Source: CAZAEL01 sp964484135
GTDB taxonomy: Bacteria > Elusimicrobiota > Elusimicrobia > FEN-1173
DNA length: 21,429 bases
Direction: 5' to 3'
Assembly: GCA_964484135.1 (NCBI GenBank)
Contig: CAZAEL010000039.1
Span: forward strand, 1-21,429
The position numbers and the translations under genes were made by a program. Each line of letters starts with the position of its first letter. Within the stretch, counting starts at the first letter, position 1. This document shows positions 5,128-12,356 of the stretch, one piece after another. Under the pieces are notes generated by a model. That model made no database searches. It saw only the letters and a list, made by a program, of their open reading frames with translations, and had not been told where the DNA came from.

Positions 5128-6959
5128 GCCGTCTCCGAGCGGCCCGAGGCCGCGTTGACCTGCCGGATCTGCTCGTTCACGGGCAGGGTCTGCATCTCTT
5201 CCAGGGACAAGGGCATGACGTAGGACCAGTTGCGTTCGCCGACCGTGCCCGGGAAATTGATCCGCTCCCGCCAGGGGTCTTCCGGGCCCAGCCCCCCCAG
5301 CGCCAGCCAGTCCTGCAGGAGGTGGATGCTGAAAATGGCCGCGGTGTCCCCCGCCTTTCGCAGGGCCTGCCGCACGAACTCCGGCCCGGCCTTGTCCGAC
5401 GGCTCGCCCGTAAGGCCGACGTACGCCCAGAAACGCCGGCGTTCGTCCCAGGTTTCCCGGCACAGGGACAGGATGTCGCCCAAATCGCCCTCGCCGCGCT
5501 CCGCCAGGCGGGGCAGGTCCCCGGGCCCCACCCCCGCCCGCCACCACAGGCGGCCGTTGCGGGACTTTTCCGGGTCGAAGAGCCGGTCCTTGAGCCAGTC
5601 GAAAGACATCCCCTTGGCCTCGCACTTCCGCCGGAACAGGACCTCGTCCACGGTGCCGCACTCGTACTCCCACCAGCCCCGCAGGGTGGTGGTGTCGTGG
5701 GTGGCCGCGGTGGCCAGGGCGTTGGGGCGGTATTTCTCCGGCGCGACGAAGTCCAGCGTGCCGTTCCAGTCCCGCTTCCATCGCTGGACCTCCATGCCGG
5801 TGATGCCCAGCTCCCTGAGCACCCCGTCCGAACAGGTGGGGACCACGCCCAGGTCCTCCCCGCAGGGCAGCATGGACGCCGCCGACAGCATGACGGTGAG
5901 GAGCTTCCGTCCGTGGTCCGCCCATTGGTTCTCGTCGGCCGGATCGAAGACCCCGTTCAGCCCGCCGTTCTCCGGCGGCTCCGACGCGGAGATGGTCCAG
6001 AGGCGGTAGGTGCCCACCACGTGGTCGATGCGGAACATGTCGTAGAAATTCTGGGAATACCGGAGCTTTTCCGCCAGGTAGTCGTACCCGTTGCGGGACA
6101 TGTTGTCCCAATCCATGGGCGGCATGCCCCAGCGCTGCCCCAGGGCGAAGAAGGCGTCCGGCGGCGCGCCGGAAAGACGGTCCATCTTGAAGTACGAGGA
6201 CCAGGTCCACACGTCCGCGCTGTCGCGGGAGACCAGGAAGGGGATGTCCCCCATGATCAGAACGCCCCGGGCCGCGGCGTAGTCCTTGGCCGCCTTGAAC
6301 TGTTCGAAAAGCTGCCATTGGACCCATTGATGGAAAAGCAGCCGGTGCTCCCGCCCCCGCCGGAAATGCTCCAGGGCGTCCGGGTGGCGGCGTTTGAGGG
6401 GCTCTTCCCAGGATTCCCACCCCGCCTGGCGCCTTTCTTCCTTGATGACCTTGAAGAGGGCGTAGTCCTCCAGCCAGAACCGGTTCCGTTCGCGGAAGCG
6501 CTCGAAGGCCGGCAGCATGACGGAAGCCCCTTCCTGGAACATCCGCCAGAGCAGGTCCATCTTGGCCCCCTTGACCCGGTAGTCCACCCGGCCGCGGCCG
6601 GCCGGGAACTCGGCTCTCAGGGCCCGGAGCCGGTCCTGGAATGCGGAGGTCCCGACCCCCACCAGCTGGTCCGGGGACAGGTACAAAGGCTCCAGCGCGA
6701 AGGAACTTTGGGCGCTGTAGGGCTGGAAGTCGTAGCCCACGTCGTTCATGGGCAGGAGCTGAATGACGGTGAGACCGGTCTTCAGGCACCAGTCGGTCAG
6801 GAGTTCCAGGTCGCGCAGTTCCCCCGTGCCCGCGCCGCGGGCCGAGTGCAGGGAAAAGAGCGGCGCGGCCACGCCGGCGCGGCGATGCAGGCCGATCCTT
6901 TCCCAGTGGGGGCAGGCGGGCGTGGACAACAGAAAATCGTAGAGGCCTTCGTAGGACAT
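5124..6959 (-). CDS. malQ: 4-alpha-glucanotransferase (GH77, amylomaltase)
   Basis: A 611-residue cytoplasmic enzyme that moves alpha-1,4-glucan segments between maltodextrins. Family motifs: PYSAQSSFALEPLYL near the N-terminus (sugar-binding loop), nucleophile Asp in MFRIDHVVG (D312), acid/base Glu in CGEDLG (E368), and the third carboxylate in THDTTT (D422). The usual THDN is THDT here. Start choice is uncertain: the ATG at 6959 lies 13 bases after the hemG stop but has no good Shine-Dalgarno; an in-frame ATG at 7004 has GGAG close upstream, overlaps hemG by 32 bases and would add 15 very basic residues (MPRRRRASTRKRR...). I prefer 6959 because homologues begin near SYEGLYDF. The stop overlaps the ABC ATPase start (GTGA). 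A glucanotransferase after haem genes has no obvious pathway link. Confidence 0.93.
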   Translation of the reverse strand: MSYEGLYDFLLSTPACPHWERIGLHRRAGVAAPLFSLHSARGAGTGELRDLELLTDWCLKTGLTVIQLLPMNDVGYDFQPYSAQSSFALEPLYLSPDQLVGVGTSAFQDRLRALRAEFPAGRGRVDYRVKGAKMDLLWRMFQEGASVMLPAFERFRERNRFWLEDYALFKVIKEERRQAGWESWEEPLKRRHPDALEHFRRGREHRLLFHQWVQWQLFEQFKAAKDYAAARGVLIMGDIPFLVSRDSADVWTWSSYFKMDRLSGAPPDAFFALGQRWGMPPMDWDNMSRNGYDYLAEKLRYSQNFYDMFRIDHVVGTYRLWTISASEPPENGGLNGVFDPADENQWADHGRKLLTVMLSAASMLPCGEDLGVVPTCSDGVLRELGITGMEVQRWKRDWNGTLDFVAPEKYRPNALATAATHDTTTLRGWWEYECGTVDEVLFRRKCEAKGMSFDWLKDRLFDPEKSRNGRLWWRAGVGPGDLPRLAERGEGDLGDILSLCRETWDERRRFWAYVGLTGEPSDKAGPEFVRQALRKAGDTAAIFSIHLLQDWLALGGLGPEDPWRERINFPGTVGERNWSYVMPLSLEEMQTLPVNEQIRQVNAASGRSETA

Positions 6960-6972
6960 GGTGGAGCGACGC

Positions 6973-8460
6973 TTACGCGTTGACGCCCGACGGCGACGCG
7001 GCATGGCTCCAAAGCGATTCGGCGGCGGATTCGCCGCTTCGGACGCAGTCGGGCAGGCCCAAACCCCGGTACCCGTTCCCGGCCAGGGCCAGGCGCGGGA
7101 GTTCCTTCACGCGGGCTTCGACGGCCGCCACCCGCTCCAGATGGCCCAGGGTGTAATGGGGCATGGACCGCGGATGACGGCGCAGGGACACGAACAAAGG
7201 CTGGCCGCGGATTCCCAGGAGTTCTTCCAGGTCCTTTTGCACCCGATCGATCAGCGCCTGGTCCGCCGCGTCTTCGGCCGCGCCCCCGGCAAAGGCCCGC
7301 AGGAGCGCGCGCCCTTCCGGCGCCCGGCCCGGGAACTTGACGCCGGCGAAGGTGCAGCCCAGGAGCGCGCGGCCCTCCGCGGCCGGGACCACGAACCCGG
7401 CGCCGTCCAGCGGGTGTTGAATGGCCGATCTTTCGTACGCGAAATGGAGGGTGGCGGCGCCGCCGTACGGGATGGACTGAAGGGCGGACGCCAGGGAGGG
7501 GTCCGTGGCGGCCAAAAGCGCGGCGGCCTGGGGCGCGGGCAGGGCCAGGCAAAGGCCGTCCGCCGAAACGATTTCACCGGAAGTCAGGGTCAGCTCCCAT
7601 CCGTCTCCCTTCCGGGCCAGGGACCGGACCGGCGCGTTCAAGCGGAGGGCGTCGGGCGGCAGGCGCCGGACCAGCGCGTCCACCAGCCCCTGCAAACCGC
7701 CCCGCAGGGTGACGAACAGGCCGTACCGGGGCCCGCTCACCCCACCATCTGCCAGACCGCCGAAGGCGGGCCTTGTCAGGCCCGAGGCAGGTGGTGGGGT
7801 CACGCCCTTGGCGGGCAGGGATTTCCGGCGGCGGCGCCACAGGGCCCGGATCACGCTGCCGTGTTGGGCTTCCATCTCCAAAAATTGGGGGAAGGTGGCC
7901 CGCAGGCTCAGGGTTTCGGGGTCGGCGGCGTAGATGCCGGAGGTCATGGGCTGGGCCATGCGCTCCAAGGCCTCTTGGCCCAGCCGCCGCCGCACGAAAG
8001 CGGCCAGGCTTTCCTCGGAAGAGTCGGCGCGCCGGGGGAGGGCCAGGTCCAGGAGCATGCGGGCCTTGCCGCGCCAGGAAAAAAGCGGGGTGACGGCCAG
8101 GGGCCAGAAACGGGAGGGCGCCAGCATGTAGAACCCCTCGGGCACCGCGTGAAGGCGGCCCTTCCAGGCGAGGAAAGCGCGCTGGGCCCGTGGGTTGGTG
8201 CCGGTGAGCTCCGCCTCCAGGCCCAGGCGCTTGCAGAGGTCCAGGGCCCAGGGTTTTTCCGTGATGAAACTGTCCGGCCCCTCCTCCCACAGGAAGCCGT
8301 CGCGCCGTTGGGTGCGGATGACGCCGCCCGCGCGGGAGGAGGCCTCCCACACCGAGAGGTTCAGGGGGGTGCCGCTCCGCCGGGACAACTCGGTCAGGCG
8401 GTGGGCCGCGGCCAGGCCGCTGACGCCCGCGCCCACCACCGCGATCCGGAACGGCGTCAT
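6973..8460 (-). CDS. hemG: FAD-dependent protoporphyrinogen/coproporphyrinogen oxidase
   Basis: A 495-residue flavoprotein of the HemG/HemY (PPOX) family, which oxidises protoporphyrinogen IX (or coproporphyrinogen III in the coproporphyrin-dependent route) late in haem synthesis. The FAD-binding dinucleotide motif GAGVSG is at 10-15, with the following E39 strand and RAGGVIRT (43-50); the substrate segment QPMTSGIYAADP (170-181) and the C-terminal FAD motif LALAGNGYRGLGLPDCVRSG are present. Start ATG at 8460 overlaps the hemE stop (ATGA). Codons 221-241 are an insertion caused by a fold-back repeat (see 7737-7803), placed just before the conserved GLFVTLRGGLQGLVDAL segment; the frame is intact and the domain is otherwise complete. 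Whether the enzyme makes protoporphyrin or coproporphyrin cannot be told without hemH or hemQ nearby. Confidence 0.93.
   Translation of the reverse strand: MTPFRIAVVGAGVSGLAAAHRLTELSRRSGTPLNLSVWEASSRAGGVIRTQRRDGFLWEEGPDSFITEKPWALDLCKRLGLEAELTGTNPRAQRAFLAWKGRLHAVPEGFYMLAPSRFWPLAVTPLFSWRGKARMLLDLALPRRADSSEESLAAFVRRRLGQEALERMAQPMTSGIYAADPETLSLRATFPQFLEMEAQHGSVIRALWRRRRKSLPAKGVTPPPASGLTRPAFGGLADGGVSGPRYGLFVTLRGGLQGLVDALVRRLPPDALRLNAPVRSLARKGDGWELTLTSGEIVSADGLCLALPAPQAAALLAATDPSLASALQSIPYGGAATLHFAYERSAIQHPLDGAGFVVPAAEGRALLGCTFAGVKFPGRAPEGRALLRAFAGGAAEDAADQALIDRVQKDLEELLGIRGQPLFVSLRRHPRSMPHYTLGHLERVAAVEARVKELPRLALAGNGYRGLGLPDCVRSGESAAESLWSHAASPSGVNA
7737..7803. repeat. Fold-back palindromic element inserted in frame in hemG
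   Basis: Terminal inverted arms of 15 bases, ACCCCACCATCTGCC (7739-7753) and the complement of GGCAGGTGGTGGGGT (7786-7800), match at 14 of 15 positions. Between them lie two smaller hairpins, CCGCC-GAA-GGCGG and GGGCCT-TGTC-AGGCCC-like, so the whole can fold as a cruciform or cloverleaf. On the minus strand GTGA occurs at both edges (7800-7803 and 7737-7740), exactly 63 bases apart, as expected for a 4-base target duplication. It encodes 21 residues (221-241, TPPPASGLTRPAFGGLADGG then V) without a stop. Confidence 0.75.
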
Positions 8461-9527
8461 GCGCTCAGCTCCCTGACGGTCTCCACCAAATAGCGCACGT
8501 TCTCCTCCGGGGTCTCGGGCAGGACGCCGTGCCCCAGGTTGAAAATGTGCCCGGGCCGGCCGCGGGCCTGGTCCAGGATGCGTTTCACCTGGCGGCGGAT
8601 TTCGGGCCGCGGGGCGAAAAGCGTCATGGGGTCCAGGTTGCCCATCACGGCCTTGCCTTTCAGCCGCGACCAGGCCTCGTCCAGGTCCACCCGCCAGTCC
8701 AGGCCGATGACGTCGCCGCCCGCCCGCTTCATCAGTTCCAGAAGCTGTCCCGTCTGCGTGCCGAAATGGATGAGGGGCGCAAGGCCCTTGAGCCGCTGAA
8801 ACAGGGTCCCTGTGTGGGGCAGGACGTAGCGGGCGTAGTCCGCCGGGGACAGACACCCCACCCAGCTGTCGAACACCTGCAGGGCCTGGGCGCCGGCCTC
8901 CGCTTGTCGCTTGAGATACCGGGCCGTGGCCCGTGAAATGTGCCGCAGCAGCCTGTGCCAGGCCGCGGGCTCCCGGTACATGAAGGCCTTGGTGCGGGAA
9001 AAACCGGAGGAGCCGCCGCCTTCGATCATGTACGCGGCCAGGGTGAAGGGCGCGCCCGCGAAACCGATCAAGGGGATGTGGGGCGGCAGGGCGGCGCGGA
9101 TCAAGCGGACCGCCTCGAACACGAACCCCAGGGAGGAGTCCACGTCCACCTCCTTGATCCGGCCCGCGTCCGCCGCGGTCCGGACCGGGGGCTCGATGCG
9201 GGGGCCTTCCCCTTTGGCGTATTCCAGTTTGAAGCCCAAGGGCTCCACGATCAACAACAGGTCGGAAAACAGGATGGCCGCGTCCACGCCGAGCCTCTCG
9301 ACGGCGTCCACCGTCACCTCCGCGGCCAGGTCCGGCCGCTTGCAAAGCTCCAGCATGGAGACCCTGGCCCGGACCTCCCGGTAACTTTTCATGTACCGGC
9401 CGGCCTGGCGCATGAGCCAGACGGGCGTGCGCTCCACGGCCTGCCGGCGGCAGGCCCGCAGGAAGAGGGCCTGGTCCGGGGCCGGGCCCCGCCGGATCGG
9501 TTCTTTCGGATTGACGGACGTTTTCAT
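8457..9527 (-). CDS. hemE: Uroporphyrinogen decarboxylase
   Basis: A 356-residue cytoplasmic enzyme that decarboxylates the four acetate side chains of uroporphyrinogen III to give coproporphyrinogen III. Both family signatures are present: PVWLMRQAGRYM (35-46) and GFAGAPFTLAAYMIEG, and the catalytic Asp lies in AILFSDLL (D89). The C-terminal GNLDPMTL and FNLGHGVLPETP segments are also typical. The ATG at 9527 is the only sensible start before the first signature, but its Shine-Dalgarno is poor; a GC-rich hairpin lies just upstream (9547-9582). The stop overlaps the hemG start by four bases, so the two haem genes are translationally coupled. Confidence 0.95.
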   Translation of the reverse strand: MKTSVNPKEPIRRGPAPDQALFLRACRRQAVERTPVWLMRQAGRYMKSYREVRARVSMLELCKRPDLAAEVTVDAVERLGVDAAILFSDLLLIVEPLGFKLEYAKGEGPRIEPPVRTAADAGRIKEVDVDSSLGFVFEAVRLIRAALPPHIPLIGFAGAPFTLAAYMIEGGGSSGFSRTKAFMYREPAAWHRLLRHISRATARYLKRQAEAGAQALQVFDSWVGCLSPADYARYVLPHTGTLFQRLKGLAPLIHFGTQTGQLLELMKRAGGDVIGLDWRVDLDEAWSRLKGKAVMGNLDPMTLFAPRPEIRRQVKRILDQARGRPGHIFNLGHGVLPETPEENVRYLVETVRELSA

Positions 9528-9546
9528 GGAAAAACGGGCGGGCGAC

Positions 9547-9582
9547 GGAGGGGACGCCGCCGGGCGGTCCCGCGGCCCCTCC
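9547..9582 (-). other. GC-rich hairpin in the hemE leader
   Basis: GGAGGGG (minus strand, from 9582) pairs with CCCCTCC (ending at 9547), enclosing further CCGC/GCGG pairing. The hairpin is followed by about 12 bases before a T5 run, so it is not a standard terminator for the response-regulator gene. It occupies the space where hemE should have its ribosome-binding region and could affect hemE expression. Confidence 0.35.
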
Positions 9583-9601
9583 CTTCGGGGAAAGTCAACT
9601 T

Positions 9602-9979
9602 TTACAGGCCGCCGAGGCAGCCTTCCAGCATCTGTTTGAGGCCGGCGCGGGTGATGGGCTTCAGGAGAACGCCGAAGGCGCCCTTGGCCCTGGCCTCCTT
9701 CTCCAGCATCTGGGCGTCGCCGGACAACAGGATGACCGGGATGTCCTTGGTGGCGGGGTCGGCCTTGAGCTTCACGAGCACGTCCATGCCCAGCATGTCC
9801 GGCATGCGCTGGTCCACGGTGATGGCGTCCGGCTTTTCGCTCTTGGCCTTTTCCAGGCATTGGCCGCCGTTCTCGGCCGGGATGGCCGTGACGTCGATGT
9901 CGTCGCAAAAATCCACCAGCATGCTCAAAAGGTTCGGCTCATCGTCCACCACCAGGATGCGTTTCTTGCCTTCGCCCAT
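9602..9979 (-). CDS. Single-domain response regulator (CheY-like receiver)
   Basis: A 125-residue stand-alone receiver domain. The acidic pair D12-D13 (VVDDEP), phospho-acceptor D56 (ITVDQRMPD), switch Ser86 (ILLSGD) and Lys107 (LLKPIT) are all present, so it should be phosphorylated by a histidine kinase. No output domain and no kinase gene are nearby, so it acts through a partner encoded elsewhere or as a phospho-relay. DQRMP (Gln after the Asp) is a fairly common variant. Start ATG at 9979 follows a G-rich stretch (GGGGG) at about 6 bases. It is separated from the TPR gene by 77 bases and from hemE by 74, so it is probably its own unit; a possible -10 (TAAAAT, minus strand 10025-10020) lies upstream but without a -35. 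Confidence 0.92.
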   Translation of the reverse strand: MGEGKKRILVVDDEPNLLSMLVDFCDDIDVTAIPAENGGQCLEKAKSEKPDAITVDQRMPDMLGMDVLVKLKADPATKDIPVILLSGDAQMLEKEARAKGAFGVLLKPITRAGLKQMLEGCLGGL

Positions 9980-10056
9980 AGGAACCCCCGTCTATCTTCC
10001 GATTTCTCCCAAAACGTTCATTTTACTATTTTCCGCCGTCCGGCGGCGGCTCCGCT

Positions 10057-10797
10057 TCAAAACGGCACGCCGAAGTCCCGGCGGAGGACTTCCAATTTCT
10101 GCCGGGCCAGGACGCGGTAACCGTCGTCGCGGGAGGTCTCCAGGATGTGCAGGAGCACCTCGGCCGCGCGCCGGGGATTGCCGTTCTTCTTGTGCAGGTT
10201 GGCCAGGATGTTCAAAAGGAGGGTGGGGCAATCCGGGTCCCGGACCGCCTCCTCCAGCAAGGCGATGACCTTGTCCGGCTCCGCGGCCTTGCGGTACGCG
10301 ATGGCGCCGGCGTACAGCCGGAAAGGCCAGTGGGACGGGTCCCGCCGAATGCCCCGTTCCAGGAGCGCCAGCGCCTCGTCCGGCCGGTTCAGGTTGAAGG
10401 CCAGGGCGCCTGAACCGAAAAGGTACGCGAAGTGGAAATAGGGGTCCAAGGAAACGATCCGCAGGCCATGGTCCAGGAAGTCCCCGTACAGGGCCAGACG
10501 TTTTTCCGGATGCAGGTCCGCGGCCCCCTCGGGGGCGTGCTCCCCGGCCGCGGTTTCGTCGTCGTGCCAGGTGCCGTAGTATTGGAGCATCTGGAGGAAA
10601 GCCATGTCCCCGCCGAAGCGGCGGAAGCCGGCGAGCACGAAGGACATGTCCAGGAAGGCGCGGTCTTCCAGGACGGGCCGGCCGAAGGGCGGCCAGCCGG
10701 CGCCGGCCGGGAAACGCCCGGCCAGGACCTGGGACCCGGCCAGCAGGAGGGCGGCCAGGGCCGTCCAAAGTCCCGCGCCGCGGAGGCCCTTCGCCAT
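10057..10797 (-). CDS. Membrane-anchored TPR protein linked to an ABC-2 exporter
   Basis: A 246-residue protein with one hydrophobic N-terminal segment (about 8-26: LWTALAALLLAGSQVLAG) that can be a signal or anchor. Residues about 110-235 hold helical TPR-like units (for example HFAYLFGSGALAFNLNRPDEALALLERGI and LLLNILANLHKKNGNPRRAAEVLLHIL). The middle part, MSFVLAGFRRFGGDMAFLQMLQYYG, is not recognised. The start ATG at 10797 directly abuts the TGA of the ABC permease gene (TGA|ATG), so it is translated with the exporter. TPR proteins act as assembly scaffolds; a role in supporting this exporter is inference from position only. A GC hairpin follows the stop but has no T-run. Confidence 0.8.
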   Translation of the reverse strand: MAKGLRGAGLWTALAALLLAGSQVLAGRFPAGAGWPPFGRPVLEDRAFLDMSFVLAGFRRFGGDMAFLQMLQYYGTWHDDETAAGEHAPEGAADLHPEKRLALYGDFLDHGLRIVSLDPYFHFAYLFGSGALAFNLNRPDEALALLERGIRRDPSHWPFRLYAGAIAYRKAAEPDKVIALLEEAVRDPDCPTLLLNILANLHKKNGNPRRAAEVLLHILETSRDDGYRVLARQKLEVLRRDFGVPF

Positions 10798-11562
10798 TCA
10801 GAACTCCCGCCGGTGGAAAAGGCCCAGGCTCAGGCAGAGGCAGGCCCCCGCGTACAGGGCCGCGTATCCCAGGGCCGCGCCCAGGGAGTTCCAGGCCGCG
10901 CCGGGCAGGTGGAAGACGTCCCGGTAATTCAAGAGCCCCAGGTCCGGGGTCAGGAACAGGAAAACCTTGACGCCCAGCTCGGCCAGGGGGTTGGAGGACT
11001 TCTCCGCCAGGAACTTCAGCTCGTGGCCGAAATGCCCCAACAGCCAGAAGAAGAACGTGAAGACCACGGAGGACACCGCGGAACTGGAGAAGAGGGAGAA
11101 GAAAACGGCCAGGGCCGAGACCACGGCCAGCTTCAGGACCATGAAGGGGAAACAGGCGAAGTACCGAAGGTCCGTTTCCCAGCCTTTCAGGAAAAGGAGC
11201 CCCCAATGGAGGAGGCCCATGAGCAGGAGGCTGGCCACCACCGCGGACACCAGGCCCAGGTACCGCCCGAGGATGTAGTGGGACCGGGGCAGGGGGCGGG
11301 TGAGGAGCAGGTAGATGGTGCGCGACTCCATCTCCTCCAGGATCAGGGTCACGGCGCCGAAGACCGCGGTGACCAGGCCGAAGAGCTCGGTCACGGCCAG
11401 GCCCAGGTCCAGGATGACCCGCACCTCCTGGTCCGCGGCCACCGCGCCGAAGAGCAGGGACACGCCCAGCATCAGGACCCCGAAAAACACCACCACCAGG
11501 TACAGGCGGTTGCGGAACTGCTGCAGGCAGGTGTACCGGGCGATGGACAGGATGGCGTTCAT
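10798..11562 (-). CDS. ABC-2 type transporter permease
   Basis: A 254-residue multi-helix membrane protein: hydrophobic segments near 20-42, 53-75, 100-124, 135-180 (probably two) and 225-248. The sequence LILEEMESRTIYLLLTRPLPRSHYILGRYLG (about 75-104) is the characteristic cytoplasmic stretch of ABC-2 permeases of the NosY/GldF-like group. The ATG at 11562 overlaps the ATPase stop as ATGA; an upstream in-frame start would overlap the ATPase gene by many codons and begins in Arg-rich shadow sequence. It differs clearly in sequence from the permease at 3560-4351, so this is a second, separate exporter. Substrate unknown. Confidence 0.9.
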   Translation of the reverse strand: MNAILSIARYTCLQQFRNRLYLVVVFFGVLMLGVSLLFGAVAADQEVRVILDLGLAVTELFGLVTAVFGAVTLILEEMESRTIYLLLTRPLPRSHYILGRYLGLVSAVVASLLLMGLLHWGLLFLKGWETDLRYFACFPFMVLKLAVVSALAVFFSLFSSSAVSSVVFTFFFWLLGHFGHELKFLAEKSSNPLAELGVKVFLFLTPDLGLLNYRDVFHLPGAAWNSLGAALGYAALYAGACLCLSLGLFHRREF

Positions 11563-12326
11563 GACAGAGTCTCTCCGCCGTCGGCGGACACGGTCCGCAC
11601 GAAAATGTCCTCCAGGCTGTTCCCCTCCCGGGCCCATTCCTTTTGCTCCACCAACCGCGCCAGGCGGCCTTGGACCAGGATGCCCACGCGGTGGCAGACC
11701 CGCTCCACCTCGGAGATGCTGTGGGAGGAAAAGAAGATCGTCTTGCCGGACCGGTTGAGGCTGAGGAGCAGTTCCCGCATTTCCCGCAGGCCCAAGGGGT
11801 CCAGCCCGGTCACGGGCTCGTCGAAGATCAGGAGGGAGGGATCGTGCAGCATGGCCTGCGCCAGGCCGATGCGCTGGAGCATGCCTTTGGAGTACTCCCG
11901 CATGGGCCGGTGGGCGTGATCCCGCATGCGCACGACGCCCAGAACCTCTTCCATGCGCCGGCCCAGTTCCGGCGGACGGAGGCCCGACAGACGCCCGTAG
12001 AAACCCAGCACCTCGCGGGCGCTGAGGTATTTGTAGAAATAGGGGACTTCCGGCAGGTACCCGATGGCTTTTTTGGCTTCCAGGCGGCCCGCCGGATGGC
12101 CCAGGATCTCCACCTTGCCGGCGGTCGGGAAAAGGAGCCCCAAGAGGAGCTTGATGGTGGTGGTCTTGCCCGACCCGTTGAGCCCCAGCAGGCCGAAGAC
12201 CTCCCCCGGCCGCACGGACAGGGAGATGTCCTGCACGCCGCGGGACACCTTCACGCGCCCCAGGTGGGAGCGCCTGTACACCTTGGTCAGACCTTCGAGG
12301 GCGATGGCCGGAGGGGACTCTGTCAC
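11559..12326 (-). CDS. ABC transporter ATP-binding subunit
   Basis: A 255-residue ABC ATPase with Walker A GLNGSGKT (48-55), Q-loop region GYLPEVPYF (Glu at the usual Gln position, common in this ABC-2 group), signature YSKGM (145-149), Walker B LLIFDEP (165-171), D-loop GLDP and switch His in SSHSISEVERVC. The start is GTG at 12326 with GAGG about 7 bases upstream, 30 bases after the serA stop, so it may be carried on the serine-pathway transcript. It overlaps its permease by four bases. YSKGM in place of LSGGQ is typical of CcmA-like/ABC-2 exporters. Confidence 0.93.
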   Translation of the reverse strand: MTESPPAIALEGLTKVYRRSHLGRVKVSRGVQDISLSVRPGEVFGLLGLNGSGKTTTIKLLLGLLFPTAGKVEILGHPAGRLEAKKAIGYLPEVPYFYKYLSAREVLGFYGRLSGLRPPELGRRMEEVLGVVRMRDHAHRPMREYSKGMLQRIGLAQAMLHDPSLLIFDEPVTGLDPLGLREMRELLLSLNRSGKTIFFSSHSISEVERVCHRVGILVQGRLARLVEQKEWAREGNSLEDIFVRTVSADGGETLS

Positions 12327-12356
12327 GGATGGCCTCGCGGGACGGCGGGGATCAGA

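Noticed and set aside
6973..8460. hemG as a pseudogene broken by a repeat insertion
   Set aside because: The insertion adds exactly 63 bases, no stop or frameshift arises, and the FAD and C-terminal motifs are intact.
10020..10056. Terminator after the TPR gene
   Set aside because: A CCGCCG/CGGCGG hairpin is present but is followed on the minus strand by AAAATAG rather than a T-run.
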